Below the pieces are notes generated by a model that saw nothing but the letters and a program-made list of their open reading frames with translations, had not been told where the DNA came from and searched no databases. From NCBI RefSeq assembly GCF_001650875.1, contig NZ_LXYI01000016.1, positions 23,949 to 87,948 of the forward strand: a DNA stretch of 64,000 bases. Direction: 5' to 3'. Source of the DNA: Sulfitobacter sp. EhC04 (lineage in GTDB: Bacteria > Pseudomonadota > Alphaproteobacteria > Rhodobacterales > Rhodobacteraceae). Positions within the stretch are counted from its first letter, which is position 1; each line of letters starts with the position of its first letter. Positions 8,761-16,418 of this stretch are shown here, one piece after another. A program made the position numbers and the translations under genes.

Positions 8761-10536
8761 TTATTGTCCATATGCGATGCCCTCGCGCCGCGGGTCCGCG
8801 CCACCTTGCAGGTCATCACCAATCGCAATCAGATGCAGACCCGAGGTCAGTTCCCGGCTGCCCACCTCGTAGCCCATCTCGCCCAGCGCTCCGGTCAGGT
8901 CGACCGCCGCTGTGCCCTCTTCAAGATCATAGGCCCCGAACCGGTTGACGGCATGGGGGATACTGGCGGCCTGCTGCACGTCCAGTCCCCAGTCGATCAC
9001 CCCCACAATGGCCTCGGCCACATAGCCGATGATCCGGCTGCCGCCGGGGCTGCCCACGGCCAGCACCGGCTTGCCGTCCTTCAGAACAATCGTCGGTGCC
9101 ATGGAGGAGCGTGGCCGCTTGCCCGGCTCGACCCGGTTGGCAATCGGCACGCCCTCGCTGTGGGAGCTAAAGGAGAAATCCGTCAGTTCATTGTTCAGCA
9201 GATAGCCGTTCACCATGATCCGGCTGCCAAAACCGTTCTCGATGGTGGTGGTCATGCTGGCCACATTGCCCGCCCCATCGACAATGGAGATATGCGACGT
9301 CGACGGCAGTTCGAGCGAGATGTCATCCGCCCAGTGCAGCGCATGGTCGAATTCCGGTTCGCCCGGAATCACCTCGCTCAGCGCCACATCCCCCGACAAC
9401 AGCGCGGCACGCTGCGCCAGATAGGCCTCATCCAACAGTCCTTTCACCGGGACCGGCACATAGTCGCTGTCCGCCAAATACCGTCCGCGATCCGCAAAGG
9501 CCAGCCGCGCGGCGTCACCCATCAGACGGCGCACCTGCGCATCCTGCGGTCCCGCGCTCAGGTCATACCCTTCCAGCAGGCCCAGAATCTGCCCCACAGC
9601 CACCGCCCCCGAGGACGGCGGCCCCATCCCGCAGACCTCATGACCACGATAGGGCGCACAGACCGCCGCGCGCTCCTTGACCTGATAAATGCTCAGGTCA
9701 ACGGGAGAGAGCATCCCCGCCCCTTCCATCGCACCGTTGACCGCCTCAACAATCGCCTGCGCATTGTCACCGGTATAGAACGCCGCCGCGCCGCCGTTCA
9801 GCATCCGCAGCGTTTCGGCATAGGCCGGGTTCTTCAACAGGTCGCCTGCCGCCAGCGGTTCACCACCCGGCATGAAATAGGCTGCGGTATCGGCAAATCG
9901 CCCCAGCCGCTCCCGATCTCCCTCGATCAGCCCCGCCAGACGTGGGGAAACTGGAAACCCTTCCTCGGCCATGGCAATTGCTGGCGCGGTCAGATCAGCG
10001 AAAGGCAGCTTGCCCCAGCGCCCATGCACCGCCTCCATCAAGGCAGGTGTGCCCGGCACCCCGACAGAGCGGCCGCCGACCACCGCATCAAAGAACTTCA
10101 GCGGCGCGCCATCCGCATCCTGAAACCGGCGCGGGGTCGCGGCCAATGGCGCGGTCTCGCGCCCGTCCAGCGTCGTCACCTCGCCCGTCGCAGCATCATA
10201 CCAGACCAGAAAGGCCCCGCCGCCCAGGCCAGAGCTTTGCGGCTCCACCAAACCCAGCATCACCTGTATCGCCACCAGCGCATCCGCAGCGGTCCCACCG
10301 GCAGCCAGCGCATCGGCCCCGGCCTTGACCGCATGGGGGTTTGCCGCTGCAACCATCCAGTTCCGCGCCACAACCGGCTTGCCCTGTACCTTTGCGGCCA
10401 TCGCGCCTGCATATTCGGGGCCCATATCCTCGAAAACACCCGCACCCGCCGCCTCCGGTGCCACCGTATCCGCAACCTGCTGGGCCGCCACCGGCCCGGC
10501 AGCAAGAACGGTCAGAACTGAGATCACTTTCCACAT
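8761..10536 (-). CDS. ggt: Gamma-glutamyltransferase
   Basis: A 591-aa secreted proenzyme. The ATG at 10536 gives a signal peptide (MWKVISVLTVLAAGPVAAQQ) and follows a GAGAGAGG ribosome site. An upstream in-frame extension is discarded. The large subunit includes DALVAIQVMLGLVEPQSSGLGGG. The self-cleavage and catalytic Thr lies in STSHISIVDGAGNVASMTTT, followed by GSPGGSRIIGYV. It cleaves gamma-glutamyl bonds of glutathione and similar compounds in the periplasm. It lies 30 bases upstream of the FAD-linked oxidase on the same strand. Confidence 0.9.
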   Translation of the reverse strand: MWKVISVLTVLAAGPVAAQQVADTVAPEAAGAGVFEDMGPEYAGAMAAKVQGKPVVARNWMVAAANPHAVKAGADALAAGGTAADALVAIQVMLGLVEPQSSGLGGGAFLVWYDAATGEVTTLDGRETAPLAATPRRFQDADGAPLKFFDAVVGGRSVGVPGTPALMEAVHGRWGKLPFADLTAPAIAMAEEGFPVSPRLAGLIEGDRERLGRFADTAAYFMPGGEPLAAGDLLKNPAYAETLRMLNGGAAAFYTGDNAQAIVEAVNGAMEGAGMLSPVDLSIYQVKERAAVCAPYRGHEVCGMGPPSSGAVAVGQILGLLEGYDLSAGPQDAQVRRLMGDAARLAFADRGRYLADSDYVPVPVKGLLDEAYLAQRAALLSGDVALSEVIPGEPEFDHALHWADDISLELPSTSHISIVDGAGNVASMTTTIENGFGSRIMVNGYLLNNELTDFSFSSHSEGVPIANRVEPGKRPRSSMAPTIVLKDGKPVLAVGSPGGSRIIGYVAEAIVGVIDWGLDVQQAASIPHAVNRFGAYDLEEGTAAVDLTGALGEMGYEVGSRELTSGLHLIAIGDDLQGGADPRREGIAYGQ

Positions 10537-10553
10537 GGCGCAACACCTCTCTC

Positions 10554-10577
10554 TTTTTGGTTCCAAATATCCCAGGG
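10554..10577. repeat. Dispersed intergenic motif, copy c
   Basis: TTTTTGGTTCCAAATATCCC followed by AGGG is the third block of the family seen at 103-126 and 7207-7235. It is intergenic and paired with the 29-bp repeat at 10618-10646. Confidence 0.4.
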
Positions 10578-10617
10578 AGTTTGAGGAACAGCGTCCCTCA
10601 TCCCCAAATAGATCGCG

Positions 10618-10646
10618 TGCGGCGCAGCCGCGCCTGCGGATCACGC
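10618..10646. repeat. 29-bp 3'-flank repeat, copy 2
   Basis: It differs from 7301-7329 at only two of 29 positions. It begins about 10 bases past the stop of the 2-hydroxyacid dehydrogenase on the minus strand and contains the same short GC hairpin. Confidence 0.65.
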
Positions 10647-10656
10647 CCGCCTCGGG

Positions 10657-11643
10657 TCACAACATCGAGGGCACCACCTGATCGGGCGGCCGGTGGCCGT
10701 CGTCGAAGGTCTTGATGTTGATGATGACCTTCTCGCCCATCTCTATCCGGCCCTCCAACGTGGCCGATCCCATATGCGGCAGCAGCACCACGTTATCCAA
10801 CTCCCGCAGTCGCGGGTTGATGTCGGTCCCGTGTTCATAGACATCCAGCCCAGCGCCCTTGATCTCACCCGCGCGCAACATCCGCGTCAGCGCATTCTCG
10901 TCGATCACTTCCCCCCGTGAGGTGTTCACGATCACCGCATCGGGTTTCATCAGCTTCAGCCGCCGCGCGTTCATCAGGTGGAAGGTCGAGGGCGTATGCG
11001 GGCAATTGATCGAAATCACGTCCATCCGGGCCACCATCTGATCCAGGCTTTCCCAATAGGTCGCGTCAAAATTGCTCTCGGTCTGGGCATGCAGCCTGCG
11101 CCGGTTGTGATAATGGATCTGCATCCCGAAGGCGCGGGCCCGCGTGGCCACCGCCTGCCCGATGCGGCCCATGCCAAGAATGCCCAGCCGCCGCCCGCTG
11201 ATCCGGCCACCCAGCAGCGCGGTGGGGGCCCAGCCGGCCCAGTCGCCCTTTTGCATCAGGGCCATGCCCTCGGGCATCCGGCGCGTCACCGACAGGATCA
11301 GCGCCATGGTCATGTCGGCGGTATCTTCGGTCAGCGCGCCGGGTGTGTTGGACACCAGAATGCCGCGTTGGCGGGCCGTTGCCACGTCGATATTGTCGAC
11401 CCCCGCCCCATAGTTCGCAATCAGCTTGAGCTGCTCGCCCGCCTGACTGATCAAGGCCGCGTCGATGGTGTCGGTGATCGTCGGCACCAGCACATCCGCG
11501 CTTTTGACCGCTTCGGCCAGTTCGGACCGGGTCATCGGCGCATCGTCAGTGCGCAGCGTCACGTCAAACAACTCGGACAGCCTCGTCTCCACTGCATCGG
11601 GCAACCGTCGCGTGACTACAACACTCAACCGTTTCTTTGACAT
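10657..11643 (-). CDS. D-isomer-specific 2-hydroxyacid dehydrogenase (glyoxylate/hydroxypyruvate reductase type)
   Basis: A 328-aa NAD(P)-dependent dehydrogenase. It has IANYGAGVDNIDVATARQRG, the nucleotide motif LGILGMGRIGQAVATRA, catalytic Arg in VNTSRGEVIDE, Glu in the following helix region and His in VLLPHMGSAT. The ATG at 11643 is preceded by GGGGAGGACGAA, so the longer in-frame N terminus is rejected. It probably reduces glyoxylate or hydroxypyruvate, as many roseobacter paralogs are annotated. The divergent SH3 gene starts 128 bases away. Confidence 0.87.
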   Translation of the reverse strand: MSKKRLSVVVTRRLPDAVETRLSELFDVTLRTDDAPMTRSELAEAVKSADVLVPTITDTIDAALISQAGEQLKLIANYGAGVDNIDVATARQRGILVSNTPGALTEDTADMTMALILSVTRRMPEGMALMQKGDWAGWAPTALLGGRISGRRLGILGMGRIGQAVATRARAFGMQIHYHNRRRLHAQTESNFDATYWESLDQMVARMDVISINCPHTPSTFHLMNARRLKLMKPDAVIVNTSRGEVIDENALTRMLRAGEIKGAGLDVYEHGTDINPRLRELDNVVLLPHMGSATLEGRIEMGEKVIINIKTFDDGHRPPDQVVPSML

Positions 11644-11771
11644 TTCGTCCTCCCCAGACTTGGCGACCTTCATATTCCCGCGCATGGTGTCCCAAGCAGC
11701 GACGAGGCACAAGAACCTCGCGGTGTAAAAGAGCAAACAAAACCAATCAGAAGACAGTGCAGGCAGCACCC

Positions 11772-12290
11772 ATGATCCTTCGACTCAAAAGCGCCGCAAT
11801 GGCGTTTGTGATACTGACGATTCTGACGGCGCCCGTGCTCTGCCCTCCGGCCCTGGCCGACGGGGTCGGGCCCGTCACCAACCTTCCCCTGCCCAGATTC
11901 GTCTCGATGAAGGCCACCGAAGGCAACGTGCGCCGGGGGCCTTCGTTGTCACATCGCATCGACTGGGTGTTCAAACGCCGCGACATGCCACTCAGGATCA
12001 CCGCAGAGCACGGCCATTGGCGCCGGGTGGAGGACCGCGACGGCATGGGCGGCTGGGTCCATTATTCTCTGCTGTCGGGCACCCGCACGGTGCTGGTGGA
12101 ACAGGATATGCTGGCGCTGCATGTGCGGCCCGACCCGAATGCGCCGGTCTCTGCCGCGCTTGAACTTGGCGTGGTGGCAAAGCTGGGCGAATGCATTCCC
12201 GAATGGTGCGAATTGCGCACGGGCGGTTTTTCGGGCTGGGCGCCCAAGGCCCGGATCTGGGGCGTTTCGCCCACCGAAATCCACGACTGA
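11772..12290 (+). CDS. Secreted SH3-like domain protein
   Basis: A 172-aa protein with a signal peptide (MILRLKSAAMAFVILTIL, cleavage near ALADG). Two bacterial SH3-like repeats follow: KATEGNVRRGPSLSHRIDWV to GGWVHYSLLSG (about 44-98) and LALHVRPDPNAPVSAAL to GFSGWAPKARIWG (about 114-165). Such proteins bind the cell wall or partner proteins. There is no enzymatic motif. The first in-frame ATG after the promoter region was chosen because it starts the signal peptide. Confidence 0.82.
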   Translation: MILRLKSAAMAFVILTILTAPVLCPPALADGVGPVTNLPLPRFVSMKATEGNVRRGPSLSHRIDWVFKRRDMPLRITAEHGHWRRVEDRDGMGGWVHYSLLSGTRTVLVEQDMLALHVRPDPNAPVSAALELGVVAKLGECIPEWCELRTGGFSGWAPKARIWGVSPTEIHD

Positions 12291-12382
12291 TCACGACAGG
12301 CCCAAGCGTTTTCCCGCCCGCTGATTGCCCGTGTCCCGGTTTTGCATCACACTCCCTTTACCGCCCCAAAAGAGGACCAGAC

Positions 12383-13375
12383 ATGCAGGCCATCACCTAC
12401 GACAGATTCGGCGCGGCACGTGATGTTCTGCGCCAGCGGGACATCGACAGCCCATCCCCCGGCCCCGGCGAGGTCCGGGTGAAGCTGGCCTTTTCCGGCG
12501 TGAACCCCTCTGACGTGAAGTCGCGCGCAGGATTGCGGCCCGATGTCACCAAACCCGATTATCCCCTGATCGTGCCACACAGTGACGGTGCCGGAGAAAT
12601 CGAGGCCACAGGCCCCGGCGTGGACAAGGCCCGCATCGGCCAGCCTGTCTGGATCTGGAATGGTCAATGGCAGCGCAGCCACGGCACGGCGGCCAGCCAC
12701 ATCACCCTGCCCGCCCATCAGGCTGTGCCGCTGCCCAAAGGCATCGGCTTTGATGTGGGCGCGAACCTCGGCATTCCCGGACTGACCGCCTGCCATGCGG
12801 TATTCGGCGGCGGTGGCGTGGCCGGAGAAACGGTGCTGGTGCAAGGCGGCGCGGGAACGGTCGGCCTGCTGGCGGTGCAGCTTGCCAAATGGGGTGGGGC
12901 AAGGGTGATTGCCAGTTGCAGCGATGCTGACCGTGACGCCGTCGCCGCAGCCGGCGCTGACGTGGTGCTGGACTACCGCGCCGAAGATCTTGCCGGGCAG
13001 GTGCTGGCGGCCAACGGCGGCAACCCTGTAGAAACGATTGTGGAGGTCGAATTCGGGCTCAACATCGCGGCGGACTCCGCGTTGATCGCCCCCAACGGGC
13101 GGATCGCGGCCTATGGATCGTTCAAGCAGATGCAGCCGGTGCTGCCCTTCGGACCGCTGCTGTTCAAGGCGGTGACAATCGACATCATCCTGATCTACCT
13201 CTTGCCCGCCGCCGAGCGGGACGCCGCCATCAGCCGTCTGCATCACGCGCTGGAAGATGGCGCGCTGAGCTGCCCGACCGAGCGGATTTATCCGCTGGCC
13301 GACACTGCCGCCGCCCATGAAGCTGTCGAGAAGGGCGCACGCAATGGGGCCATTCTGATCGACTGCCAGAGCTGA
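12383..13375 (+). CDS. NADPH:quinone reductase / zinc-independent MDR-family oxidoreductase
   Basis: A 330-aa medium-chain reductase. The GroES-like part has VKLAFSGVNPSDVKSRAG, and the nucleotide fold has TVLVQGGAGTVGLLAVQLAK (about 151-170). No structural zinc cysteines are present, as in quinone reductases. The ATG at 12383 follows AAGAGGACC. A longer frame reads back into the SH3 gene and is rejected. The substrate is probably a quinone or enone. Confidence 0.85.
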   Translation: MQAITYDRFGAARDVLRQRDIDSPSPGPGEVRVKLAFSGVNPSDVKSRAGLRPDVTKPDYPLIVPHSDGAGEIEATGPGVDKARIGQPVWIWNGQWQRSHGTAASHITLPAHQAVPLPKGIGFDVGANLGIPGLTACHAVFGGGGVAGETVLVQGGAGTVGLLAVQLAKWGGARVIASCSDADRDAVAAAGADVVLDYRAEDLAGQVLAANGGNPVETIVEVEFGLNIAADSALIAPNGRIAAYGSFKQMQPVLPFGPLLFKAVTIDIILIYLLPAAERDAAISRLHHALEDGALSCPTERIYPLADTAAAHEAVEKGARNGAILIDCQS

Positions 13376-13508
13376 ACAGCCGGAATTATCCTGATCATCC
13401 AACGCAGTGTTTTGCATAATTCTGCGTCGCCTCCCCCTTTGCGCATGATTGCCAGGGCAGCGGCACCGGCATAGGGTGGTGCAATTGCACTTCCACGGAT
13501 TTTAGATC

Positions 13509-14828
13509 ATGCGCTTTTTTGCCCTTCTGTTCTGCCTTTTCCTGCCCTTTGCCACCCTCGCCCAGACCAGCGATCAACCGACCGGGACCATCGCGATCCA
13601 GGATGATGCCGCATCCGATGCAGCCATTGCCAACCGCATCCGCGACATCCTGCGCGAGTTGGACGGCTACGAGGACATTTCCGTGACCGTCTCCTCGGGG
13701 ATCGTGACCCTGCGCGGCACGACGCTGGACATGACGTCTGCCACGCGGCTGTCAGAACTGGTCGGCCGGGTTGAAGGCGTGGTGGCCATCGAGAACGAGG
13801 TTTTCGAGACGACCGATGTGGCACGGCGGCTAAACCCTGCGGTGGAACGGTTCAAATCTCGCGGCTATCAGTTTGTCGCCTTCTTGCCGCTGGCGATGAT
13901 TGCCCTGGCGGTGTTCTTTGCCGTCGTTCTGTTCGGCTTTTTCATCGCCCGGCGCAAACAGCCCTGGGACCGGATGTCGCCCAATGCGTTTATTGCCGAC
14001 ATCTACCGGCAGATCGTGCGGCTTTTCTTTATCATCAGCGGTCTGGTCATCGCGCTGGACATCGTCGGGGCGACAGCACTGCTCTCGGGCATTCTGGGGG
14101 CGGCGGGCATTGTCGGCCTCGCCATCGGTTTTGCCGTGCGTGACACGGTGGAAAATTTCATTGCGTCCATCATGTTGTCGATCCGCCAGCCGTTCCGGCC
14201 CAATGACACGGTGGAAATCGAAGGCGACACCGGCAAGGTCATCCGCCTGACCAGCCGCGCCACCATCCTGCTGAGCTTTGACGGCAACCACATCCGCATC
14301 CCCAATGCCACAGTGTTCAAGAGCCGGATCGTGAACTTCTCGCGCAATGCCGAGCGGCGGTTCACCTTTGCGCTGTCCGTCGCCTCGGACGCGGACCTGG
14401 ATCAGGCACGCCACATGGCCGAGGACACGCTGAACGCCCTGCCCTTCGTGTTGGACAGCCCCGAGGTTTCGGTCTGGATTGAATCGGTGGATGATTTCTG
14501 GATTACCCTGAACATGGCCGCCTGGATCAACCAGAATGACACCTCCATTGTGCTGGCCCGGTCGGAGGCGATCCGCCTGACGCTGGCGGCATTTGACGCG
14601 GCGGGCATCTCTGCCCCCCTGCCCAGCTACCGGATCGAGAACCTGCCGGGCACCGCCACGCCGGCGCAGGACAGGCGGGCAGACGCCCCGCAGCAAGAGA
14701 CAGCCGCCCCCGCCCCGGTACAGGATGTCGAGGCAACAGCGGAAAAGGAACTGGAAAAGATCGTGGATCAGGAACGCGCGGAACTGTCGCGGCGCGATCT
14801 GTTGAATGTGAACGCAACAGAGGAATAG
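13509..14828 (+). CDS. MscS-type mechanosensitive channel with N-terminal BON domain
   Basis: A 439-aa membrane protein. A signal peptide (MRFFALLFCLFLPFATLAQ) precedes a BON domain (about 30-100; RIRDILRELDGYEDISVTVSSG...GVVAIENEV). Two hydrophobic segments follow (about 118-142 and 160-180). The pore helix signature is AAGIVGLAIGFAVRDTVENF (about 198-217). The beta domain contains IRQPFRPNDTVEIEGDTGKV. The charged tail (about 380-439) is rich in Ala, Gln and Glu. It should act as an osmotic release valve, with the BON domain facing the periplasm. Confidence 0.88.
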   Translation: MRFFALLFCLFLPFATLAQTSDQPTGTIAIQDDAASDAAIANRIRDILRELDGYEDISVTVSSGIVTLRGTTLDMTSATRLSELVGRVEGVVAIENEVFETTDVARRLNPAVERFKSRGYQFVAFLPLAMIALAVFFAVVLFGFFIARRKQPWDRMSPNAFIADIYRQIVRLFFIISGLVIALDIVGATALLSGILGAAGIVGLAIGFAVRDTVENFIASIMLSIRQPFRPNDTVEIEGDTGKVIRLTSRATILLSFDGNHIRIPNATVFKSRIVNFSRNAERRFTFALSVASDADLDQARHMAEDTLNALPFVLDSPEVSVWIESVDDFWITLNMAAWINQNDTSIVLARSEAIRLTLAAFDAAGISAPLPSYRIENLPGTATPAQDRRADAPQQETAAPAPVQDVEATAEKELEKIVDQERAELSRRDLLNVNATEE

Positions 14829-14847
14829 GATTTTTGCCAAAACGGGT

Positions 14848-14876
14848 CTTGCGTTGACCGTCCAAGGCCCTTAATT
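14848..14876 (+). promoter_or_regulatory. Candidate promoter of tRNA-Gln
   Basis: A CTTGCG element (14848-14853), a 17-base spacer and TTAATT (14871-14876) end 12 bases before the tRNA 5' end. The position suits a sigma-70 promoter but the match is modest. Confidence 0.35.
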
Positions 14877-14888
14877 AGCGGCTCACGT

Positions 14889-14963
14889 TGGGATGTAGCC
14901 AAGTGGTAAGGCAACTGTTTTTGGTACAGTGTACCGTAGGTTCGAATCCTACCATCCCAGCCA
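14889..14963 (+). tRNA. tRNA-Gln (anticodon UUG)
   Basis: The acceptor arms TGGGATG (14889-14895) and CATCCCA (14953-14959) pair fully, then comes G and an encoded CCA (14961-14963). The anticodon stem ACTGT/ACAGT encloses TTTTGGT, so the anticodon is TTG and reads CAA/CAG. The T arm carries GGTTCGAATCC. The weak first pair (U1-A72) is usual for bacterial tRNA-Gln. No gene is seen in the 270 bases after it. Confidence 0.95.
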
Positions 14964-15235
14964 CTTCTCCGAATTTGTCGAAGTAGATCAGACAGCCCGC
15001 CCTATGGGCCGCGTCGGCCTTTGGAATCGGACCAGCGCTGCACGACAAAGCCGCCGTTCGTACAGTTCCCAGTGAATGACAGCTTCGAATCTGGTGTGAC
15101 GTAAGGAGCAAGCCAGGCGGGGGCGCGTGACGCGGACCCTTGATCGGATTTGGAAAATCCGTTGCACCGGGCCAAACCTGCGCAACGTTCGACAGTTGCC
15201 GCTGCGCACCCGGAGTGACGTCCTGTGGCCGCGGA

Positions 15236-16414
15236 TCAGCTTGGGGACATGCCCCGCAACCGCTCAGACCGGCGGCGCAGCAATTCCAGCGTCGTCAGCA
15301 AGAGGACAGAGATCACAACCAGCAGGGTGGCGACCGCCAGAATGGTCGGGCTGATTTGTTCGCGCAACCCAATGAACATCTGCCAGGGCAAGGTCTTCTG
15401 CCCCGCTGAGCCCACAAAGAGCACCACCACCACCTCGTCGAAGGACGTGATGAAGGCAAACAGCCCGCCCGAGATTACCCCCGGCAGGATCAGCGGCATT
15501 TGCACCTTGAAGAAGGTCCGGATCGGCGAGGCCCCCATATTGGCCGCCGCCCGCGTCAGCGAGCGGTCAAAGCCCACCAGCGTCGCCGTCACGGTGATGA
15601 TCACGAAGGGAATGCCAAGCGCCGCATGCGCGAGCACCACGCCGATATAGGTGCCCTGCAACCCGATGCGGCTGTAGAAAAAGTACATGCCCGCCGCCGA
15701 GATGATCAGCGGCACGATCATCGGAGAGATCAGGATTGCCATGATCGCCCGCCGGAAGGGGACATGCGGCTGGCTCAGCCCGATGGCCGCCAGCGTACCG
15801 AAGCCCACCGACAACAGCGTCGCGACCGGTGCGATCATGACCGAGTTGCGCAGCGCGTTCTGCCAGTCTGAACTGTTGAAGAAGTCGCGGTAGTGCTTCA
15901 GCGAATAGCCCGCCGGATCGAATCGCAGCATTTCCGGCGTGAAGGTAAAGAAGTTCTCGGCGTTGAAGCTCAATGGCATGACGACAAGAATCGGCGTGAT
16001 CAGGAACACCAGGATCGCCCCGCAGATCACCCGGAAGGCAAAGTGCCACAGCACCTGCCCCGGTGTCAGATAGGGCGGCAATTTGCGCCTGTAGCGGCCT
16101 TCGTAGAGCCAGAAACTGAACCAGGAAAAGAACCAGCCGAACAGCGCGCCGATCACCAGCGCCGGGATACCACCCAGCAGGAAACCGATGATCGCCAGCA
16201 GCACGACAGAGCCCCACATGCCAGCCTTTTCGGCCTTGATGACCTGCGTCAGCACAAATGCCAGCGCGCCCATCGCGATGGCCCCGACGATGATGCCCAG
16301 CAACCCGCTGCCCTGTGCGGTCCCGACAAAGAGGCCCGCAAGTGCCCCTGCGGCGGCCACGACAGAAACATAGAACGACACCGGCGTGCGGCTGATCGGC
16401 GTGAGTGCAGTCAT
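15236..16414 (-). CDS. ABC transporter permease, PotC-like, with N-terminal membrane extension
   Basis: A 392-aa inner-membrane permease. The ABC permease domain occupies about 120-385: PILVVMPLSFNAENFF, the EAA-type loop AAANMGASPIRTFFKVQMPLILPG (about 298-321) and the TSFDEVVVVLFVGS helix. About 110 N-terminal residues add four extra hydrophobic segments (VSFYVSVVAAAGALAGLFVG, LLGIIVGAIAMGALAFVL and two more), which PotC proteins normally lack. It is separated from the partner permease by 4 bases. It imports a polyamine- or amino-acid-derived solute. Confidence 0.85.
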   Translation of the reverse strand: MTALTPISRTPVSFYVSVVAAAGALAGLFVGTAQGSGLLGIIVGAIAMGALAFVLTQVIKAEKAGMWGSVVLLAIIGFLLGGIPALVIGALFGWFFSWFSFWLYEGRYRRKLPPYLTPGQVLWHFAFRVICGAILVFLITPILVVMPLSFNAENFFTFTPEMLRFDPAGYSLKHYRDFFNSSDWQNALRNSVMIAPVATLLSVGFGTLAAIGLSQPHVPFRRAIMAILISPMIVPLIISAAGMYFFYSRIGLQGTYIGVVLAHAALGIPFVIITVTATLVGFDRSLTRAAANMGASPIRTFFKVQMPLILPGVISGGLFAFITSFDEVVVVLFVGSAGQKTLPWQMFIGLREQISPTILAVATLLVVISVLLLTTLELLRRRSERLRGMSPS

Positions 16415-16418
16415 GGTC

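Noticed and set aside
8512..10521. 669-codon plus-strand frame opposite gamma-glutamyltransferase
   Set aside because: The minus strand encodes a complete, motif-bearing enzyme. The plus frame has antisense composition and no ribosome site.
13383..13422. GAATTAT ... ATAATTC inverted repeat between the quinone reductase and MscS genes
   Set aside because: Only 7 bp with a 26-base spacer in an AT-richer intergenic stretch; easily expected by chance and no regulator nearby.
14875..15111. 78-codon minus-strand frame ending ...GFEPTVHCTKNSCLTTWLHPNVSR
   Set aside because: It is the antisense translation of tRNA-Gln, a frequent false gene call.
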